A stretch of DNA of 64,000 nucleotides from Liolophura sinensis (lineage: Eukaryota > Mollusca > Polyplacophora > Chitonida > Chitonidae): assembly GCF_032854445.1 (NCBI RefSeq), contig NC_088307.1:6384001-6448000 (forward strand), read 5' to 3'. A program made the translations under genes and the position numbers. The notes under the pieces are model-generated. The model saw only the letters and a program-made list of their open reading frames with translations. It made no database searches and was not told the origin of the DNA. Shown here in pieces: positions 34,128 to 45,639 of this stretch (positions are counted from its first letter, which is position 1; each line of letters starts with the position of its first letter).

Positions 34128-34515
34128 AAATATTCTTGAGTACGTCGTATTTAAATACAAATCAAATATCCCTGAGTACGCCGTATTTAAGCACAAATCA
34201 AATATCCTTGAATACGCCGTATTTAAGCACAAATCAAATATCCTTGAGTACGCCGTATTTAAGCACAAATCAAATATCCTTGAGTACGCCGTATTTAAGC
34301 ACAAATCAAATATCCTTGAGTACGCCGTATTTAAGCACAAATCAAATATCCTTGAGTACGCCGTATTTAAGCATAAATCAAATATCCTTGAGTACGCCGT
34401 ATTTAAGCACAAATCAAATATCCTTGAGTACGCCGTATTTAAGCACAAATCAAATATCCTTGAGTACGCCGTATTTAAGCACAAATGAAATATCATTGAG
34501 TATTTTAACACATAT
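34128..34515. repeat. 36-bp minisatellite derived from a SINE-A tail
   Basis: About 10.5 units of AAATATCCTTGAGTACGCCG + TATTTAAGCACAAATC. The SINE-A tail reads AAATATTCTTGAGTACGGCG + TAAAACACCAATCAAAT, so each unit is recognisably one SINE 3' end. The leftmost unit (TATTCTTGAGTACGTCG) is closest to the SINE. The 12-codon period gives spurious open frames on both strands. Confidence 0.9.
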
Positions 34516-34559
34516 CAAGTTAATAAATTCCAGAACAAAAAGCACACTGTTATTGTAGT

Positions 34560-34900
34560 CATTGGGGAATTATTTTCGGACACGTCCTCTTTCCGAACAA
34601 AATGCAGTCAAACTCCTTGCTAAACTGGATGTTCTGTTGTATTATGTTCTGTTAAGTTTTATCCTCCATCCTGCCATGTTTTATTACAGCAAGTTTTGGT
34701 CATTGTATAGGTACTAAAAAACATCAATTTTTCCCGCCACGTTAGTCCTGAGTCTGATATATTAAGTTTTGGTCATTCTACAGGTACCAAAAAACATACA
34801 TTTTTCATTCAAATGCAATGAAAAATCTGCTTAGCATAGGCCTTCCAATGGCACGCCATAGGTTCAATGCTGGTCTGTTAGCTGTGAAATAATGTCTATA
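34560..34900. other. Stretch without a supported gene
   Basis: Contains an imperfect direct repeat: AAGTTTTGGTCATT...AGGTAC.AAAAAACAT occurs at about 34690 and 34770. Confidence 0.45.
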
Positions 34901-34904
34901 CTGA

Positions 34905-35045
34905 AGGTATCACTGGTATATGGAAGCCGAATAGGGCCATCAACGTACCATCGTGCCATCGTTTCATCGCCCGACGATGACACAAAGCGATGGGTACTAG
35001 CTTCGTGTCATCGCTTCGTGTCATCGTACTTACATATATGTTATT
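34905..35045. repeat. Fold-back element, copy 1
   Basis: Rich in CATCG/CGATG arms: CCATCGTTTCATCGC, CGACGATGACACAAAGCGAT, CTTCGTGTCATCGCTTCGTG. A matching element in opposite orientation lies at 51780-51920. Confidence 0.6.
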
Positions 35046-35464
35046 AGGACGGATGAGCTCACATCCTTTATCTCCATTTTGAGATCGGTTAACGCCGAAC
35101 AACTGTTAACACCGGATGTAGCCCGTAACTGGCCTTGGACTAGCCTACATGTGGTCTAGCCAGGCCGGCACATGCTTCAGCTGCGTCTACGCGAATGAGA
35201 CAGGGTCCATGTCTACAGCTAGGTTTGGAGAAGAGAAACTGGAAACCTGGTGGTGTATGCTTAGGTTAAAGGTCATAACCATATCCTGGTTTAGTCTGAT
35301 ATACCGGGATCATATGGCAGAAGTACAAGTCTGATGTTGACAGAAAGGGCGAACTAGAATATTATGTCATTGTTTATACCATGTCTCTTTCGGCTGATGG
35401 GTGGAATGCTCCGTGACGCCATGCTCAAGGATTTATTACTGATAGGTTTTATTGGTGGAAAAAG

Positions 35465-35560
35465 TCACTGGGCCCAGTTATTCAAAAGTATATCAGCAGT
35501 TCAGACCAGTATTAGCTTTAGTCTGGACTAAGTGCTACTAATTTTATATTAGGTCAAGAT
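35465..35560. mobile_element. MITE end (GGGCCCAGTT type)
   Basis: Begins ACTGGGCCCAGTTATTCAAA. The inverted form AACAACTGGGCCC ends the element at 36116-36512, so this is a terminal inverted repeat of the same family. The internal part shows a local inversion (CAGACCAGTATTAGC / GCTTTAGTCTGG). Confidence 0.55.
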
Positions 35561-36047
35561 TGAATCAAAATTTTTTCACATTCGAAGCAGTGATATGTAC
35601 GTCATATATATAATGGCAGATGAATGGTTTTCTGGATTGTTTGACCTGTACGAAAGAGCGTAATCAACTGCTTATTAGAGACAGTTGTAGAAGTTAAAAA
35701 GTTCAGTTTGTAACTTGTAACTTGAACCTGGAATGTAGTAAACTCCTTCTACTTTGAAGTTACAAGTTTCATCTTGTGACTTCTAAATATCTCTCTGTTT
35801 GTCACCAATATATTATATAAGACGTACAGCATAGACAAGAGACAGAGTAGCGGCGACAGTGTGATAGCTGGTGAATGGGTTACACGTAACCGGCGAAACA
35901 TCGTGTTTTATCTCAGTCAGGGGTTTTATTCGTATTGTTCAAGTAAATGCGTTAGTAGTAGCAAATTTACAAGCCCGCTGTTAATTGCAATTGATTAGAC
36001 GTCACTGGTCACGACATGCGAGAGCGGGGAGTCTGAATGTGACAAGG

Positions 36048-36098
36048 AACGGGCGGTGGGGTTGGCGGGGGGGGTGGGGGGGGTGGCGGCGAGGATGA
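36048..36098 (+). repeat. G-tract
   Basis: Consecutive runs of four to eight G separated by T, TT or CGGCG. Confidence 0.9.
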
Positions 36099-36115
36099 TG
36101 TGCAGACAGAACATA

Positions 36116-36512
36116 GTGCTGGTTGTTCAAAAGTATATTATGAAGGGGATAGCGCAACGACTGGTTGACGCGTATCAGTATAATGGTTCGGGCGGGGCGG
36201 CTTACTTGCCTTCGGTAAGGCGTCTCAGTGAAGCAGCACTAGATAAAAGAGCGGTGGAAATCCGTCCTGCAACAAGGAGGCACATCACATGAACTCTAAG
36301 GATTCCTTCGTCGTCATATGACTGAAAAATTGTTAAGTACGACGTTAAACCCCCAAGCACTCACTCACTCAAAAGTATATTAATAGTTTAGCCAGGCTTA
36401 AATCTTAATACCATTCTTGGCCTAACACAAAACTAATGGAACTTCAGTCAATACTAAAGTTAATATCGGTTTTAACGGCTAATACATGTACACTTTTGAA
36501 CAACTGGGCCCT
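36116..36512. mobile_element. MITE with a SINE inserted
   Basis: The left end GGTTGTTCAAAAGTATATTA and right end ACTTTTGAACAACTGGGCCC are inverted repeats. The interior between them is interrupted by the SINE-B at 36141-36368. Confidence 0.6.
36141..36368 (+). mobile_element. 5'-truncated SINE-B with 14-bp target-site duplication
   Basis: Begins TGAAGGGGATAGCGCAACGA and ends at CACTCAC. Flanked by TCAAAAGTATATTA at 36127-36140 and 36369-36382, which is sequence of the host MITE. The SINE is therefore younger than the MITE. Confidence 0.85.
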
Positions 36513-37019
36513 GAAGGCTTAATTATTAATGAACAATATGACGAAAGTTTTAGTGAAAAATTGGACAATTTTTATTTGAAGCAGGAAACTGGGAATGGCC
36601 GATGGTTTTGACTGTGGTAACCCTCGCTTTCCGCCCTCCGTTCTTACCATGTCTATGTAATGACGCAGAGTCTCAATCCCCAGGTATACAACCAAGCAGT
36701 TAGCAATGATTCAAGGGCCTGCTTGCATTTACATGTACTGTAATTCTGCAATGTTTGCAAGGCGTTTGTTCAAGCATATTCTGAAGGCATTATTCTATTT
36801 TAGCTGATGAAATTATATGATGAAGCACTAAAACTGATCAATTCAACCATTGAAGATTTTTCTCCAAAAATCAAATTACAATATGCATAAATTGCATTGA
36901 AAGCTATGCGAAATGCGAAAAGGTTGAGGAATAAGGTTGAGGTATGCATGTAGATATATGATTTGAGGTTTATACCACTGATTATTTTCACTTAATCTCC
37001 ACTGTAAGCTTTGTGGTAA

Positions 37020-37500
37020 AGGAAGCCTGCAGAGCCCAGACAAACACCACGTACATTTCACAAGGTAACTGGCCGAGCCCAAACAAAACCCCACTGCCTT
37101 TCACCAGGTAACTGGCAGAGCCCAAACAAGCCCACTCCCTTTCACCAGGTAACTGGCAGAGCCCAAACAAGCCCACTCCCTTTCACCAGGTAACTGGCAG
37201 AGCCCAGACAAACACCACTGCCTTTCACAAAGTAACTGGCAGAGCTCAGACAAACACCACTGCCTTTCACAAAGTAACCGGCAGAGCCCAGACAAAACCC
37301 ACTGCCTTCCACCAGGTAACTGGCAGACCCCAGACATACCCAACTGCCTTTCACCAGGTAACTGGTAGAGCCCAAACAAACCCCACTGCCTTTCACCAGG
37401 TAATTGGCAGACCCCAGACAAACCCAACTGCCTTTCACCAGGTAGTTGGCAGAGTTCAGGCAAACGCCACTGCCTTTCACCAGGTAACTGGTACACGCAG
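37020..37500. repeat. 42-bp minisatellite
   Basis: About eleven units of CACTGCCTTTCACCAGGTAA + CTGGCAGAGCCCAGACAAAC with small variants. The 14-codon period keeps two minus-strand frames open; these are not genes. Confidence 0.9.
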
Positions 37501-37556
37501 CGACTTAACGCTTCACCTCAAGGTTGAATGTGAGATCAAGACCTCATTATCCAACG

Positions 37557-37563
37557 GCATATA

Positions 37564-37626
<63 letters not shown>
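37557..37626. repeat. TA dinucleotide repeat
   Basis: About 30 TA units directly after the 42-bp array. Confidence 0.95.
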
Positions 37627-37627
<1 letters not shown>

Positions 37628-38049
37628 AAATGAAAGTTACACACTGACTTCATGAGCCTGCCAGCATAGCCTAATCTGGGGGTATTCTGGTAAAGACACA
37701 TGTTTTTGATTGTTAACATGCAAGAATGTAACTGGTTTTATTCAAGAACATCAAAAACAACCTGCACACAAATGTGAGTTACAACAAAAGATTTTTTTAG
37801 AAATTGGAATAAGCAATATAAATTTAGCTTTCAATAGCACCATATGATAACCAATTTACTTTAATGTTTCAGTACATGGTCAAAGTAAATGCAAGAAAAT
37901 CGTTACACATTCGCTGAAATCCGTTCAACTACAACAATTATAAAAACAGACAAATAGAATTATGTCATGCTTAAAAGCGAAACCTAAGTTATGTACCATG
38001 ATTTACATCTTCATAAATGAGAAAGGTTTCAGATGGTTAGGTGATACTT

Positions 38050-38217
38050 AACAAATGAGTAAGGCAATGGGGTTTGGCAGACAACTGTGATATCAGTAAG
38101 GAAATGTGGTTTGGTAGACAACTGTGAGATCAGTAAGGCAATGGGGTTTGGTAGACAACTGTGAGATCAGTAAGGCAATGGGGTTTGGTAGACAACTAAG
38201 AGATCAGTAAGGCAATA
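38050..38217. repeat. 37-bp minisatellite
   Basis: Four and a half units of GTAAGGCAATGGGGTTTGG + TAGACAACTGTGAGATCA. Confidence 0.85.
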
Positions 38218-38219
38218 CG

Positions 38220-39200
38220 ATATGGTGTCGCTCCTATCTCAAGTTAATGTTGGGACAATACGAAAACAAACTGATAGACAGATGATATCTCGAGATATAG
38301 AGATATATTACTCGGAGTCGAGCTTGTTTTCAATATTGTTGTCAAACAGCAATGAATTTTCGACCTAACATGCATTTATTTCGTAGCCAATATGGGATAT
38401 TATAAGACAGGGCCAGCGTATATGTACCTCAATAAAGTATCCCAAACAAAAAGAAAAATCTTTTGTAATCTGACATTAGTGTAAGTGCTGTCACTGTAAC
38501 ATTTAATTCAAGAATGTTGTACTTTTAGACTATTTAGAGAGTTTTTTTCTGAATACAGAAGGTAGTCCTTAAATTAAACCCACAATATTCGTTTAAAATG
38601 ACAGAACACTTCTGCCAGTGTAACTCTAGGTTTCCACATAGTACCTCTGTTCTTGTCTTGGCTGAGTTACACATGATGTCTTTCTGCACACGAGTTCATA
38701 ACAGAGTCCTTATGTGTTATTTGTATACAACAGGCGCGTATTCCATCTTGAACAAAACTGTTCTGGACGTAATGCGAAATGTTTCATTTGGGCATTGTCA
38801 TTTTGATTAATTCCCATCCGTGCTGCTGAATAGAGCGATCAGTGTAATATCTTAAGCATAGCCGTGAACATTTAGAATAAACTATGCCCGGATACCAATA
38901 ATTTTGTAACATTTGACTAATATTCGGTCGGCGTGAGTTCAAATCCAACAGATGCTGGTTTTGTCTCCAGTGGCTGGCTTTTCTCCCACCGCCGTTGCTC
39001 GCGTGCTCTGAGAACATCAGTCAATAAATTAAGGTGTTGTATTAGTACAACAAAGGACAAAACAAAATTAAAAATATATCCAAATGTACTTTAAATGAAT
39101 AATTTTTTGCAACGTTTCTTTTGCTTATCATGAGTCATTACGGTTTAATTTCCATGTATATAGGGCCTCCACCAATAAACTTGAAACATAGAACCCCCAC
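38220..39200. other. Stretch without a supported gene
   Basis: No recognised coding. A fragment near 38925-39015 (GAGTTCAAATCCAACAGATG) resembles the box-B region of a tRNA-derived SINE. Confidence 0.4.
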
Positions 39201-39204
39201 TGGG

Positions 39205-39455
39205 AGCGGCCGGGGTGCAGTGGTTAGACACGCAAGTTAAAACCCGGTATTTCTCAGAAAGTTTGTGGATTACCTCTGCCCTCTACACGTGTAGTCGTTC
39301 ACACAGCCTAAAGTTCGCTGATATTGCCCGTCTCAGTTGCTCATCCCGAGCACTCTATTTTCCTCCACCCATAAATCACCGGAATCCTATAAAAACCGTT
39401 CAATAACAATGAAACATAAATAAATAAATAAATAAAGAAAGAAAGAAAGAAATAA
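39205..39455 (+). mobile_element. SINE-C, tRNA-derived with AAAT/AAAG tail
   Basis: Head GGCCGGGGTGCAGTGGTTAG (box-A-like), a diverged body and a tail AATAAATAAATAAATAAAG passing into AAAG and poly-A. The only full copy of this type I noticed in the window. Confidence 0.55.
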
Positions 39456-39687
39456 AAAAAAAAAAATCTCGGAATTCGTCGCTGGAAACTTTTACGTGGT
39501 ACAAGTATGTGATTTAACCAATAACCAAGCTGCTTACCATCATATAACTTCTATACTTACAAGTATACATTGTCAACGTAGATTATTCATTTCTAACATT
39601 AACCGACAGCATTTCCCTTTACGTTGCAGCATCTCGCAAAACGGCCTAGAATAACCCCCGCTTGTGAGCAGCAAAACTTTTCAGATG

Positions 39688-41010
39688 AAGTTAAAATGGC
39701 CAGAAAGGAAAAGTGACGGTGAAGATGATGAGTCAGCTGAATTACCAGATCTGGATGACAACTGGAATACCAACCAAATTTTCATCACTCAGAAAATACG
39801 TTAGGATCACAAAGGCGTATTATAGGCTTAAAAGTATTTCATCAGAGAGAGGAAAGTGATGGTGTGGAAGATCGTCACCCATTACCAAACACGCCTGAAG
39901 ATGTGGAAGAGAATGGCAGTTCAGAGGAATCGTCTGGTGTTGATTGTTCTTCTAACGACCTGTCCCAAATAGAAGAGAGTCACAAAGCAAATAGTGACGG
40001 GGACCAATCTTTAGTACATGTATTACCAGACCGTTGTGACTCCATTCCATCGGATACACTCCTGGAGTTTGAGCCGCAAACACCGTACCCTGATGAATTT
40101 CTGTCCCTATTAACCATGGCAGAATGGTCTGGTATAAGGCCAATAAATCAACCCACAACTAATCATAGGCGTTTGATTGGTAATTGGACATCTGTGTTTG
40201 CGAAAAAAGATCCAAATTTTTCTACCAGAATGTGTATTTATCTTTAAACTTAACCAAATTAAACGGAAAGATAGCCGTAAAAAAGGCACAGCATACTTCC
40301 GAAGGCAATCGGTTTGTAAACGACAGGCTTGCAAATGTTTAGTTCTGCTGTCAACAGGCAAGGAGCCTAAAAGCGAGGCCACAATCCACATTTCTTGCAC
40401 GGTGTCTTGTAAAGTGTTTCATACGACAACACCATGTCGACGTCATCTCTCTGGAAAGGAAAGAGTTAGAGCTGCGAAAGAGGCACACGCTAAAGGTGTA
40501 ACAAATTATTATTATGAGAAACTTGGGGAAACATCAGAGGACAGGCTACACAGTGGAAACCTCACCTCATTGCCTACACATAGTGTGATGCGAAAAGCTG
40601 TTGCTGAGTCGACAAGCAACGTCTGCACAGAGACTTTGTCCAAGGACTAATGTTGCTGAAGCAGGCGTATCGAAATAACGACGACAACCCCGATGACAGA
40701 TATTCCGCTTATATTCTATACGTGACGGTGAATCTATACGAACCGCGATTTCATCACAAGTGTTGCTGGTGACTGACACAATTAAATCGCAAGATGTTGA
40801 CCTTTTACTTCGACGCAACCGGAAAAGTTCATTGCCAGTTACCAAGACAACGACGTCCATACTTGTATTCACTGGTGATGAAACCAGTGGACTCACCACC
40901 TATAACGGTAGCAGACATGATTACTACCGATCACACAATTCCATCCATTTCCCACTTTTACTCTATTTCCGTATATTTGTACTCGTTTATCTGCATCGGC
41001 CGCTAGCCAC
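39688..41010 (+). pseudogene. DNA-transposon-like ORF, broken
   Basis: Pieces in different plus frames: an acidic N-terminal part (39688-40160; PNTPEDVEENGSSEESS), a Cys/Arg-rich part (40230-40650; CKRQACKCLVLLS, CTVSCKVFH, CRRHLSGKERVRAAKE), and LTFYFDATGKV, YLYSLVMKP, VADMITTDHT at 40794-40960. The DATG motif followed by a hydrophobic strand is compatible with an RNase-H-fold (DDE-type) transposase core, and I recall similar unnamed proteins multiplied in invertebrate genomes. The family is not identified. It ends abruptly at a GC-rich GCAGCAGCAG/GCCGCC stretch where Polinton sequence begins. Confidence 0.45.
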
Positions 41011-41094
41011 CTCACCAGCAGCAGCAGCTGCCGCCGCAGTGGCGGCGGCGAAGGAAGGGGGGTCAGAGAAAGCTCGCGGGCAGAGACTCAGACC

Positions 41095-41545
41095 CGGTCG
41101 ATACAGCTCTCCGCGCAATGTACTACGACCCCAACAGTCCAGCGACTTACAGCGGCGTTCCGCCCTTGCTCAAGACAGCCCGGCAAGATGGACTCAAAGA
41201 GAGTCGGGCCCGCGTGAGCACCGTCTTGCTCGACGGCGCTACCCTCGTTACCGAGTTGTGGTTGGGGGTATAGACAGTCAGTGGCAGGCGGACCTGGTCG
41301 ACATGACAGCATTTGCCAAAGGGAACAACGACAACCGTTACCTACTTACCTGCATCGATGTCCTCTCCAAGTACGCTTGGGTGGTTCCACTTCTCACCAA
41401 AACCGCTGCTCGTCTGATCGAGGCTTTTCACCGCATTTTCAAGACGGGACGTCGACCGTTGTACCTGCAAACAGAGTTTCTGAGCAGAGCGTTCCAGGCA
41501 TTTTTAAAGGACAACGGGGTGTTTTTCCTGCACACTTTTAACGAC
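41095..41545 (+). pseudogene. Polinton/Maverick integrase fragment
   Basis: Retrovirus-like integrase core of the type carried by Polintons: GGIDSQWQADLVDM contains the first catalytic Asp, followed by LLTCIDVLSKYAWVVPL. Upstream residues (YYDPNSPATYSGV from 41121) are in another frame. Where this family normally has the second Asp in a D-x-G-x-E-F block, the sequence reads LQTEFLSRAF, so the Asp and flanks appear deleted. The third acidic residue is not reached before the sequence changes to a different protein at about 41545. It is an inactive relic. Confidence 0.7.
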
Positions 41546-42393
41546 ACCGGAGGTTGTAGGGGTCTGCAAGAGTGTAGGTCCGAATAACCTGTGGCTGCAT
41601 ACGCTGTGGCGACAGGTCGAACTCACCACCGCTTCCACCAACATGTACTCGTACCGTGCCTACTTGAAGACGTTGTTGTCTTACGATGGAGAGGCCAAAA
41701 CACCCAAATGTCCTCCGCCTTGTGGTACATGGATACCCCAGGGATGTTTGACGATACGAATGAGACCAACATTGAATTTTACGAACGGCTGGAGCTCACA
41801 GCCCAAAGTCGGTCGGTTGACATGCTGGGGCACCTGCGCTGTGACATGCCCTTGCAACGGCGTCACCTCTGAACAACGATAGCGTCCGCATCCGACTCAC
41901 CCTGTCCAAGGACGCGTTCGCCTTGATGACCGGTGAGGAGGATCCCGACTACAAGGCCCGCTTGGAGGAGGTGTTGATCTTGGTGCGCAAAGTCAAAGTC
42001 ACCAGCTGCGTCCAACTGGGGCATTTGAAACCACTGGCCAATATTTTGTTACCTTGCATGTCGGCGGACGTCAAACTCCTGCCAAGCTCTTGACACACGA
42101 CTTTCAGACCGGGAATTTGGTCAAAACGTACATGAACCTCTCTACCAACGCGGCGAAATTGTTTCACGACGAGGGGAACTCCATCCTTTGCACCACGTTC
42201 GCCCAAGCGTTTCGACTTGACCCCTAACCTCCACGACGATCACCAACTGAACCTGGTTCAGAGAGGTGATTTGCGCCTGGAGATGCGGTTTGCCGGGCCA
42301 CTGCCGGAAATCATTAACGTGGTGTGCTACGCCGAATTCAATATCACAGAAATAAACAAAAGCCGAAACGTGCTCTGTGACTTCGCCCCATGA
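41546..42393 (+). pseudogene. Polinton capsid-associated protein relic
   Basis: Plus-strand pieces in several frames read SVGPNNLWLHTLW, YSYRAYLKTLLSYDGEA, SALWYMDTPGMF, KDAFALMTGEED, VRKVKVTSCVQLGH and, near the end, GPLPEIINVVCYAEFN, with a stop at 42391-42393. The order of blocks resembles the conserved virion-type protein encoded next to the integrase in animal Polintons (often annotated as F54H12.2-like). Frame shifts at about 41700, 41870, 42090 and 42225 rule out a functional product. The precise capsid role is from memory of the family. Confidence 0.6.
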
Positions 42394-42406
42394 AAAATAA
42401 AACAAT

Positions 42407-42510
42407 ATGGAGACGGTGCAATTGCAACGTGTGCTACAGGCGGACGTGTTTATCCGCGCCGTGCTGGGGGATGTCTACGCTCGAGACCACCTCCTTCACC
42501 AACGGAACAA
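42407..42510 (+). pseudogene. Start of a further Polinton ORF, truncated
   Basis: METVQLQRVLQADVFIRAV and GDVYARDHL follow 14 bases after the preceding stop. They look like the N-terminus of another Polinton gene, possibly the adenovirus-type cysteine protease. At about 42510 the sequence switches to the end of a polymerase fragment on the other strand, so the gene is cut off. Confidence 0.35.
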
Positions 42511-44215
42511 TACACCCTGGGCCTGCAATGCCTGCGGGCCTGGTGGGTCAGGTCGTTGTCGAAAGCGTGGCGGGGTGGAAGTGCCGTTTCCTCCAGCCGG
42601 GCGAGGGAGTCTATGTAGCTGTAACAAAACTTGCCTTTGGCGACGCGGCAGTCGTAAGCTTTCACCCACTTGTCGTAACTGTAATTAGGAGCCAGGTAAT
42701 TTCGAATGTCCAGAAATTTCAGCTGCGGCGTGCTGAGGGCCATGTGGTTGTTGTTACGCTTGATAACACATTCCAAATCACCGCCTTTAACCAGGTGGGG
42801 GTAAAGCTGTTGCTTGATCAAGTTCAGGTCGTAGTTGCCCGAGTTGCAGCCGAGGACGGGGAGCTGGTTGATATAGGCGACGAATTTGTTCCTCACCCGC
42901 CGAGTGTAAGACGGCTTGGTGTCGTTGGGATCGATACGCTCTTCTAACTCGTCCGGGATGTACGCATAACGCTCAGTGAGATAGGCGCTACTGGTCTTGC
43001 TGATGGTATTGAGGTAAGCCATCATCCGTTCGACGAGCGCGTAGGGATCACCGGTAGAGATGAAGCACACGGGCTGGTCTAGTTGGGCACATTGGAGTTA
43101 ATGCCGACACTTATGGGCGTGTGTTAGGACGTCCTTTCCATTGAGCCGGTCATTGCTTCGTCCACGGGCGCCAGGTAAGCTTCGAAGCTGTAACACGCTC
43201 GGCAAAGGAATATTCCGTCGTCACCTTCCCGAAAGTATATACCCATGTCCGCCAACGCTTCGAAAATGGTGGGTTGATTGTGGAATACACCCCTCGATAC
43301 TGACGGTGTACGTTTGACCGTGCCGTCGTAATTTATACGGCCTACAAAAGGTCTTATGACACACTTCACACGTGTAAGATTGGGTGTAACGAGCCACGTC
43401 CTTGATGTAGCTGAAATGCTAATTGTGAATGTTTAACCGCATGGTGGAAGCATAGCCCCGTGCACTGCGATGGACGAGTTGAGACGAGTGCGACTTGTTC
43501 ATGGGGACGAGCTGTTACACTGAAATGTTCACGTTGAATAGGCTTTCCACCGTGTCCAGCGCACTGAGGGTACCCCGCGGAAATGCTTCGATTCCATTTC
43601 TACCGCCTCCAGATAAATTCGGTGGTGATGTAGTGCTGGTTTTCGCAGTTTTTGGGGTCAGCCTTGTCCAGATGGACGGCCAAATATCGAAACAAATATC
43701 AATGGTCCCCGTAAGGGCCATTGTCTCCTGCCACTAGTGTGTGCAGCCTCATGTTCGCCACCAGGCAGCAGCGTAACCCCACCCTCACTGATGGGCTGAT
43801 GGGGTAGTTTGTGCACAAAAAACAACACGTTGGTGAGAAGATCCATGGTCCATTTCGTATGGGGGCGTTGTTGCTGTGCCCAGCTGAGTGGGAATATACT
43901 GGGTGAGGAGTTCATGCAGGTCAGCCTGACTCGCCACGTGGTACGGCACGTCGAGTACCCGGGAATTATTGGTGCTGGGGTAAAAGTAACGCACCTGCCC
44001 TGTCTCCTTGTGGCGAAGGATATACCCAAAGCTGTAGCTGACGGTGAATGCGGTGGGCTGGTCATCATAAATCGCGTTCAGATAGGCGGGGGTGGGTCCG
44101 AGATCGCTGAGTCGGTAATTGTAGAGGTCCTGCACCGGCTTGCCGCGATATAAAGGCTGAAAGGGCGGAACGCCAATGCTGCCGATACAGTTCCCGTAGA
44201 TCACTCTAACTCTTA
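42510..44215 (-). pseudogene. Polinton protein-primed DNA polymerase B, N-terminal relic
   Basis: Minus strand, 5' to 3': RYFYPSTNNSRVL and VPYHVASQADLHELL (44000-43850); SYTCEVCHK and RPYKLRRHG, a zinc-finger-like segment at about 43400-43330; GVFHNQPTIFEALADMGIYF and GIFLCRACYSFEAYLAP (43300-43160); and PVLGCNSGNYDLNLIKQQL with LKFLDIRNYLAPNYSYDKW (42860-42680). The NSGNYDLNL block is the exonuclease motif of family B polymerases and the later block is typical of Polinton polB. The polymerase palm is absent and the frame is broken many times. It is an endogenous virus-like transposon relic. Confidence 0.7.
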
Positions 44216-44340
44216 GGCAGGAGATAGTCGAGGGAAGGGTTGGAAGTGGCTCTCACTGGCAGTGCTAGGCAGGATATAGTCTAGGGGGTTGGGTTGGGTC
44301 AGGTTGGAAGTGGCTCGTTGGGGATTTTCCACTTTTTTCT
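44216..44340. repeat. Short duplication beside the polB relic
   Basis: AGGGTTGGAAGTGGCTC and AGGTTGGAAGTGGCTC, each preceded by GGCAGGA.ATAGTC, give two units of about 70 bp. Confidence 0.6.
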
Positions 44341-44359
44341 TGTTCGACTCATCTGTCTA

Positions 44360-44590
44360 TACAAATATAGTATAATATAACTGTAGTATAGCACAGCAGA
44401 GTATAGTATAGCACAGAATAGTACAGTATAGTACAGTATAGTACAGCATAACTATAGAAGAGTATAATTATAGTATAGTATAGTGGAGTAGAGTAAAGTA
44501 TAGCTATAGTGGAGTAGAGTAAAGTATAGCTATAGTAGAGTATAGTATAGTATAGTATAGTATAGTAATGCAGAGTAGAGTAGAGTATAA
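44360..44590. repeat. TATAG/TAGAG microsatellite
   Basis: Continuous variants of AGTATAGTAT and GTAGAGTA. The minus-strand Tyr-rich open frame here is low complexity. Confidence 0.9.
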
Positions 44591-44939
44591 GCGCCAAAGG
44601 CTGGTCCTTGAAATTCTCTCTCACAAATGGTATTGCTGATTCTGTTGATGGCTTAAACCCGTATCCAGCCGCGATCTGGATTTCAACTCTACACCAGTGA
44701 TGGCCTATAAAGGGTTAAAATAGTATTCGTCTCACTAAATACTTGTTAGGCGAGAGGTTTAGAACAACCGCTAGCACAACAACCCAAAAATTATACCTTT
44801 ATTCATTATATATTATATTCCATATATGTGTACATATATACATGTAAGCCTACCTGTATTTAATGTAAAAATGAATGAAACTACACATAGGGATGTTCAT
44901 TCGAATTACTTCGTCCGTACACCGTATATAATCCTCGGG

Positions 44940-45052
<113 letters not shown>

Positions 45053-45059
45053 GAACAAA

Positions 45060-45600
45060 TGTGTCATATTTTCACTACAGAGAGGCACTGATTATGTACA
45101 AAAATAAAAGCAATTTGTCATTAAACACAGTTTAATAAAGAAATAAACAAACAAACGATCATCATATCCCTTATACATCAAAGGCACTTGTACTGTCATC
45201 AGGTTATTTAAACACCGTGGAAATGGTACTGCAAACATAAAAATACGTATACGACATTTTCACTGATTGTCTCTAAAATACTTCTTGGACTATGTCTAGG
45301 CCTGGGACATGGCTCACTGAGGGGAAAAATATGACGTCTACTGGAAATTTCCTAGCCCTTCATCAATGAGACCTATCGTGGGTTCGAATGCAGGCCAGGC
45401 ACATCGATTTTCACAGGATTATTGATACCCAGCTTAGTCCAACCCATAGACATGCCCATAGAAATGAATGCAAAAATGAGTAAGGCGTTACACACCAACT
45501 AAACAAGCAAATCAGTGACATTACTTTACCTTATAAGTTAGCCAGTATCCACAAATAAATAAAACGCCTTTGACCGTTAAACTCTCTCGTCAAATTGCAT
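45060..45600. other. Stretch without a supported gene
   Basis: A weak tRNA-like segment at about 45300-45420 (CCTGGGACATGGCTCACTGA ... GTGGGTTCGAATGCAGG) may be a decayed SINE head. Nothing else recognised. Confidence 0.4.
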
Positions 45601-45639
45601 TTTCCTTCACGCGATATGCTGTAAAATAATCAATAATTA

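Noticed and set aside
42390-42947. 185-codon plus-strand ORF
   Set aside because: It is the antisense shadow of the polB relic, whose minus-strand translation has clear exonuclease motifs.
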